Source of the DNA: Neocallimastix lanati (nom. inval.)
Lineage: Eukaryota > Neocallimastigomycota > Neocallimastigomycetes > Neocallimastigales > Neocallimastigaceae
DNA length: 10,205 bases
Assembly (NCBI GenBank): GCA_016946835.1
Contig: JACVTC010000754.1
Location: forward strand, 1-10,205
Direction: 5' to 3'
Shown here: positions 7,696 through 10,205 of the stretch, piece after piece
How the letters are laid out: each line of letters starts with the position of its first letter
Position numbering within the stretch: position 1 is the first letter of the stretch
Position numbers and translations under genes: made by a program
Notes under the pieces: model-generated
What the model was told of the DNA's origin: nothing
What the model saw: only the letters and a program-made list of their open reading frames with translations
Databases searched by the model: none

Positions 7696-8087
7696 ATGGA
7701 TTTAATTGGTCCATTACCAGATTCATTCTACGGTAATAAATACATAATTTCCATTCTAGATGATCATTCCAGATATGTCTGGACATTATTTATTAAGAAC
7801 AAATCAGAAACATTTTCTTCATTTTATAACTGGTTCATCCAAATAAAAAATATTTTTAACAATAGAATAAAATACATCCGTTCTGACAACGGTACAGAAT
7901 TCAACAATAAAAATTTTAATAACTTCTGTAATAGCTATGGAATTCAGCATCAATTTACTGTTCCCTACCATCCGCAACAAAATGGTAGAGTAGAAAGATT
8001 TAACGGCGTAATCATCAACTCTGCTAAAACAATGATGAAAGATGCAAAGTTAAGTCACCAATTTTGGCAAGACGCTGTTTCTACCTC
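7696..8087 (+). pseudogene. copia integrase catalytic core (rve, D,D35E), open frame intact
   Basis: The integrase joins element cDNA to host DNA. This is the best-preserved domain in the window: an uninterrupted frame from 7696 through the whole core. The catalytic triad is complete: Asp in MDLIGPLPDS (7699), Asp in IRSDNGTEF (7885) and Glu in NGRVERFNG (7993), with exactly 35 residues between the second Asp and the Glu. Other copia landmarks are ISILDDHSRYVW, VPYHPQQNGR and LSHQFWQDAV. The ATG at 7696 is an internal Met and not a real start, since the domain belongs inside Gag-Pol and the text LLH just upstream is part of the conserved block. The frame breaks after 8087 at an A4 run, giving a false C-terminus and a TAG at 8104. 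Confidence 0.93.
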
Positions 8088-8089
8088 AA

Positions 8090-8400
8090 AACTACATCTA
8101 CAATAGAATTCCACATAAAGGAACAAATAATAAAATATCATAAGAAATATTAACAAAAAACAAAGTTAACTACTCTAATATAAGAGTTTTTGGTTGTAAG
8201 GTCTTCTATTACATTCCAAAAACTCTTCGTTCTAAACTTGAAAATAATGCTTCCCTTGACATCTTTCTTGGATATAATGACAACCCAACAGCATACAAAA
8301 TATTGGACATTTCAAACAACAAAATTATAATTTCAAGAAATGTAGAGTTTTTCGAATTTACTTCTGGCAATTCATCACTATCTCATTGCTATAATGATAT
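8090..8400 (+). pseudogene. copia integrase C-terminal segment
   Basis: One base out of phase with the core, the sequence continues NYIYNRIPHKGTNNKIS, a TAA at 8141-8143, then EILTKNKVNYSNIRVFGCKV, KTLRSKLENNASLDIFLGYN, PTAYKILD and IISRNVEFFE. The VFGCK, K-x-x-x-K-x-x-x-x-x-x-x-x-F-x-G-Y and SRNVxFxE blocks are hallmarks of copia integrase C-terminal to the core. The frame is open from 8144 on, so only the shift at 8088-8091 (probably one extra A) and the TAA at 8141 break it. The ATG at 8303 seems an internal codon, out of context as a start. Confidence 0.9.
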
Positions 8401-8887
8401 TACAAATTTTACATCCAATTATAAAATCAGAAGGAGTAATTATGAAAACAACTATTATAATGATAATACTTACAACAGTAACACTAATGATAACATCAGC
8501 TACAATTACAACAATATATATCCAATAAAAATACCAAATATCAACAATAGAAATAAAAGATCAATATACCATAAAATTAACAACAAAAATGAAATAATTA
8601 ATAACAATATAGGAAATGAAAATATAAACATTAATAAAGATAAAAACAGAAACAATTACACAAACAACACTGACACCACTATTAACAATAATAATAAAAA
8701 TAATAATAATAATAATAACAATAATAGCAATAATAGTAATAATAATAGCAGCACCAATAACAACAACAATATCAACAACAATAATAATATTATTAAGAAT
8801 AGTACCAATAACCTTCCAAATGGTATAAATGAAAACAATCAGCTTGACATAAATAATATTTCAAACAATACATTATTAAAACAATGA
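8401..8887 (+). pseudogene. Asn-rich linker of copia Pol
   Basis: The frame of the integrase C-terminus stays open for about 160 more codons of mostly Asn, with Ile, Lys, Ser and Thr, up to a TGA at 8885-8887. The densest part (about 8680-8800) is nearly pure Asn, coded by interspersed AAT and AAC and broken by Ser (AGT, AGC). Copia polyproteins have a variable linker here between integrase and RT, but one this asparagine-rich reflects trinucleotide expansion in an AT-rich genome. Long low-complexity growth without a stop suggests the frame was kept while it grew. The minus-strand leucine-rich frame (8656-8838) is its antisense. Confidence 0.8.
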
Positions 8888-9849
8888 AATAAAAAATAAT
8901 TTTAGAAAAAGAAAAATTAATGAAAGTCAAAACCATATAAACAAAATACATAAAAAACAAAGTATAGATAATACGTTACGTGAACCAACAAGCTTCGATG
9001 ATATAAATAACTTAAAAGACAAAGAAGAATGGTTAAAATCAGTAAAAGATGAATTGGAAAATATGAAAAACTTAAATGTTTATAAAACTATTAACTCAAT
9101 ACCAGAAAATGCAAATATAATATCTTCAAGATGGATCTTTAAATACAAGAAAAATGCACAAGGCCAAATTACAAAAAGAAAATCCAGGCTGGTAGTCAAG
9201 GGATTTACCCAACAGTTTGGTATCGATTATAAAGATACATACATTCTCACCCACTCTCAAACAAGATTCAATCAGTATTCACTGATATAGCGGTACAAAA
9301 TGATTTCAAAATCGAGCAAATAGACATTAATGCAGCTTATCTAAATGCCAATCTAAGAAAAGATTTATATATGAAACCACCAAAGGGACATGAAGATTAT
9401 AACAAAAGATATTGGAAACTAATAAAAGCAATTTATGGACTTAAACAAAGTGGTGCAGAATGGAATGAAGAATTAAATAACCATTTAACAAAAATCGGAT
9501 ATTAAAGATTATCAAGCGAACCATGTTTATATATTAAAAGAAATAAAGAAAATAAAATAATAAGTATATTGGCAATGTACGTAGATGATATAATGTTAGC
9601 TGGAACAAAAAGTTCAATAGAAGACAAAAAGAAACTAATAAAAAACAATTTTAAAATTAAATATATTGGTAAAGTAGATTTTATAATTGGAATAAAATTT
9701 ATAAACTATAAACATGGTTACTTTTTAAATCAATCTAGATATTTGAAAGAAATATTAGAAAAATTCAATATGTCCAATGTTTCACCAAATAGAAATATGA
9801 CTCCAGTAGAGAACAAGGAACTAAGAAAAATAAAATTTAATGAAAAAAA
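8883..9849 (+). pseudogene. copia reverse transcriptase (YVDD), broken
   Basis: The RT starts in frame 3 with LREPTSFDDINNLKDKEEW, then IISSRWIFKYKKN, KRKSRLVVKGFTQQFGIDY, and changes frame near 9260 within the S-P-T-x-K block. Frame 2 then reads IEQIDINAAYLNANLRKDLY (motif A Asp codon at 9323), AIYGLKQSGAEWNEEL, a TAA at 9503-9505, LSSEPCLYI, the catalytic AMYVDDIMLAG (YVDD at 9578-9589) and GKVDFIIGIKF. Length and order match a complete copia RT. Only one shift and one stop separate a reader from the full domain, which makes it far less decayed than the left copy. The ATG codons at 9054 and 9569 are internal. Confidence 0.92.
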
Positions 9850-10205
9850 TATAGAAATGCCATAGGGAACTTATTATATCTTAGTATATATACCAGGCCG
9901 GATATAATATATGCCGTATCCAAAGCTGCAAGAAAATCTAAAGAACCAAATCTAGAAGACTGGAATAATGTAGTAAAATATTCAGATATTTGAAAGATAC
10001 ATTAGAATATGGATTAAATTTCACGAGAGACCAATATATTATGGCATTCGTTGACGCAGATTACGCTTAGGATTTAATAACTAGAAGATCAACTACCGTA
10101 TTTATTTATAACAATGATTTACAGATATAAAAATAGGATATAATATAAAATATATTGTTGAAATCAAAAAAGTGTAGTTTAAAGTTTTAAAATATTTAAT
10201 AAAAA
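9850..10205 (+). pseudogene. copia RNase H, N-terminal part, broken and cut by the window end
   Basis: After a frame change at the A7 run (9843-9849), frame 1 reads YRNAIGNLLYLSIYTRPDII, YAVSKAARKSKEPNLEDW and NNVV. One base is then missing near 9975, and the text continues RYLKDTLEYGLNFTRD and AFVDADYA, with the first RNase H catalytic Asp region at 10053-10061. A TAG at 10068-10070 interrupts the block before DLITRRSTTVFIYNN. Beyond about 10115 the frame fails, although LLKSKK near 10155 may be the decayed W-x-S-K-K block. The STxEAEY block and the 3' LTR would lie outside the window or are lost. Confidence 0.85.

Larger units (their letters stand above)
6486..10205 (+). mobile_element. right Ty1/copia retrotransposon, defective gag-pol
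   Basis: The order gag, protease, integrase, reverse transcriptase, RNase H is diagnostic for Ty1/copia (Ty3/gypsy elements place integrase last). All catalytic motifs from protease to RT are visible, but they sit in different frames: frame 3 for the gag-protease junction, 1 at DSGAS, 2 for the integrase zinc finger, 1 for the integrase core, 2 for the integrase C-terminus and Asn-rich linker, 3 and then 2 for RT, and 1 after 9850, with one more shift near 9975. In-frame stops lie at 7150, 7508, 8141, 9503 and 10068. The window ends before the end of RNase H and the 3' LTR; no 5' LTR was found. It points away from the left element. Confidence 0.92.

Noticed and set aside
8656-8838. Leucine-rich minus-strand open frame resembling a membrane protein
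   Set aside because: It is the reverse complement of the AAT/AAC (Asn) repeats in the Pol linker.
9569-9865. Stand-alone small reverse transcriptase such as a retron or diversity-generating element
   Set aside because: The YVDD block is embedded in a colinear copia order with protease, integrase and RNase H; the short frame is only a product of neighbouring stops and shifts.
7150-10070. Alternative genetic code with reassigned TAA
   Set aside because: The stops replace different residues (apparently Tyr, Lys and others), TAG and TGA also interrupt the text, and frame shifts accompany them. This is random decay and not consistent recoding.
241-10205. Large palindrome or inverted duplication centred near 4.7 kb
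   Set aside because: The two pol regions differ throughout in translated sequence, and no matching unique words were seen between the left and right AT-rich arms.

Overview
The window looks like accessory, repeat-derived DNA from an extremely AT-rich eukaryote. Poly(A)/poly(T) tracts, AAT microsatellites and asparagine-rich translation run through it, and no bacterial-style gene packing, tRNA, rRNA or CRISPR array is visible. The best guess for the host is an anaerobic gut fungus (Neocallimastigomycota): very AT-rich intergenic DNA, Asn/Lys-rich proteins and Ty1/copia elements fit together. A Dictyostelium-like host is a less likely alternative because of the copia-type polymerase. The host is inference; nothing in the window proves it.

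Layout. Positions 1-2097 hold a heavily decayed Ty1/copia pol gene on the minus strand. Its reverse transcriptase (YVDD) and RNase H (TAESEY) are readable only by hopping between frames; gag, protease and integrase are missing. Positions 2098-3410 are simple AT-rich sequence without a supportable gene. Positions 3410-4687 on the minus strand contain a chain of protein-like open frames that I cannot assign to a family, most likely a broken or mis-sequenced gene. Around 4690-4765 the homopolymer polarity changes from mostly T runs to mostly A runs on the plus strand, which is what two divergent transcription directions would give. Positions 4768-6480 are A-rich, with a T39 run, lysine-rich open frames of doubtful meaning and an AAT microsatellite block.

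Positions 6486 to the right edge hold a second, much more complete Ty1/copia element on the plus strand, in canonical order: gag remnant, protease (DSGAS), integrase zinc finger (HHCC), integrase core (full D,D35E), integrase C-terminal segment, a long Asn-rich linker, reverse transcriptase (YVDD) and the start of RNase H. It carries at least seven frame changes and five in-frame stops, so as read it cannot make a Gag-Pol polyprotein. No LTR could be identified for either element.

The two elements point away from each other and are related but clearly different at the protein level, so they are separate insertions of sister lineages and not arms of one recent inverted duplication. I found no convincing novel functional system. 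The most interesting item is the unassigned minus-strand gene-like region at 3410-4687.
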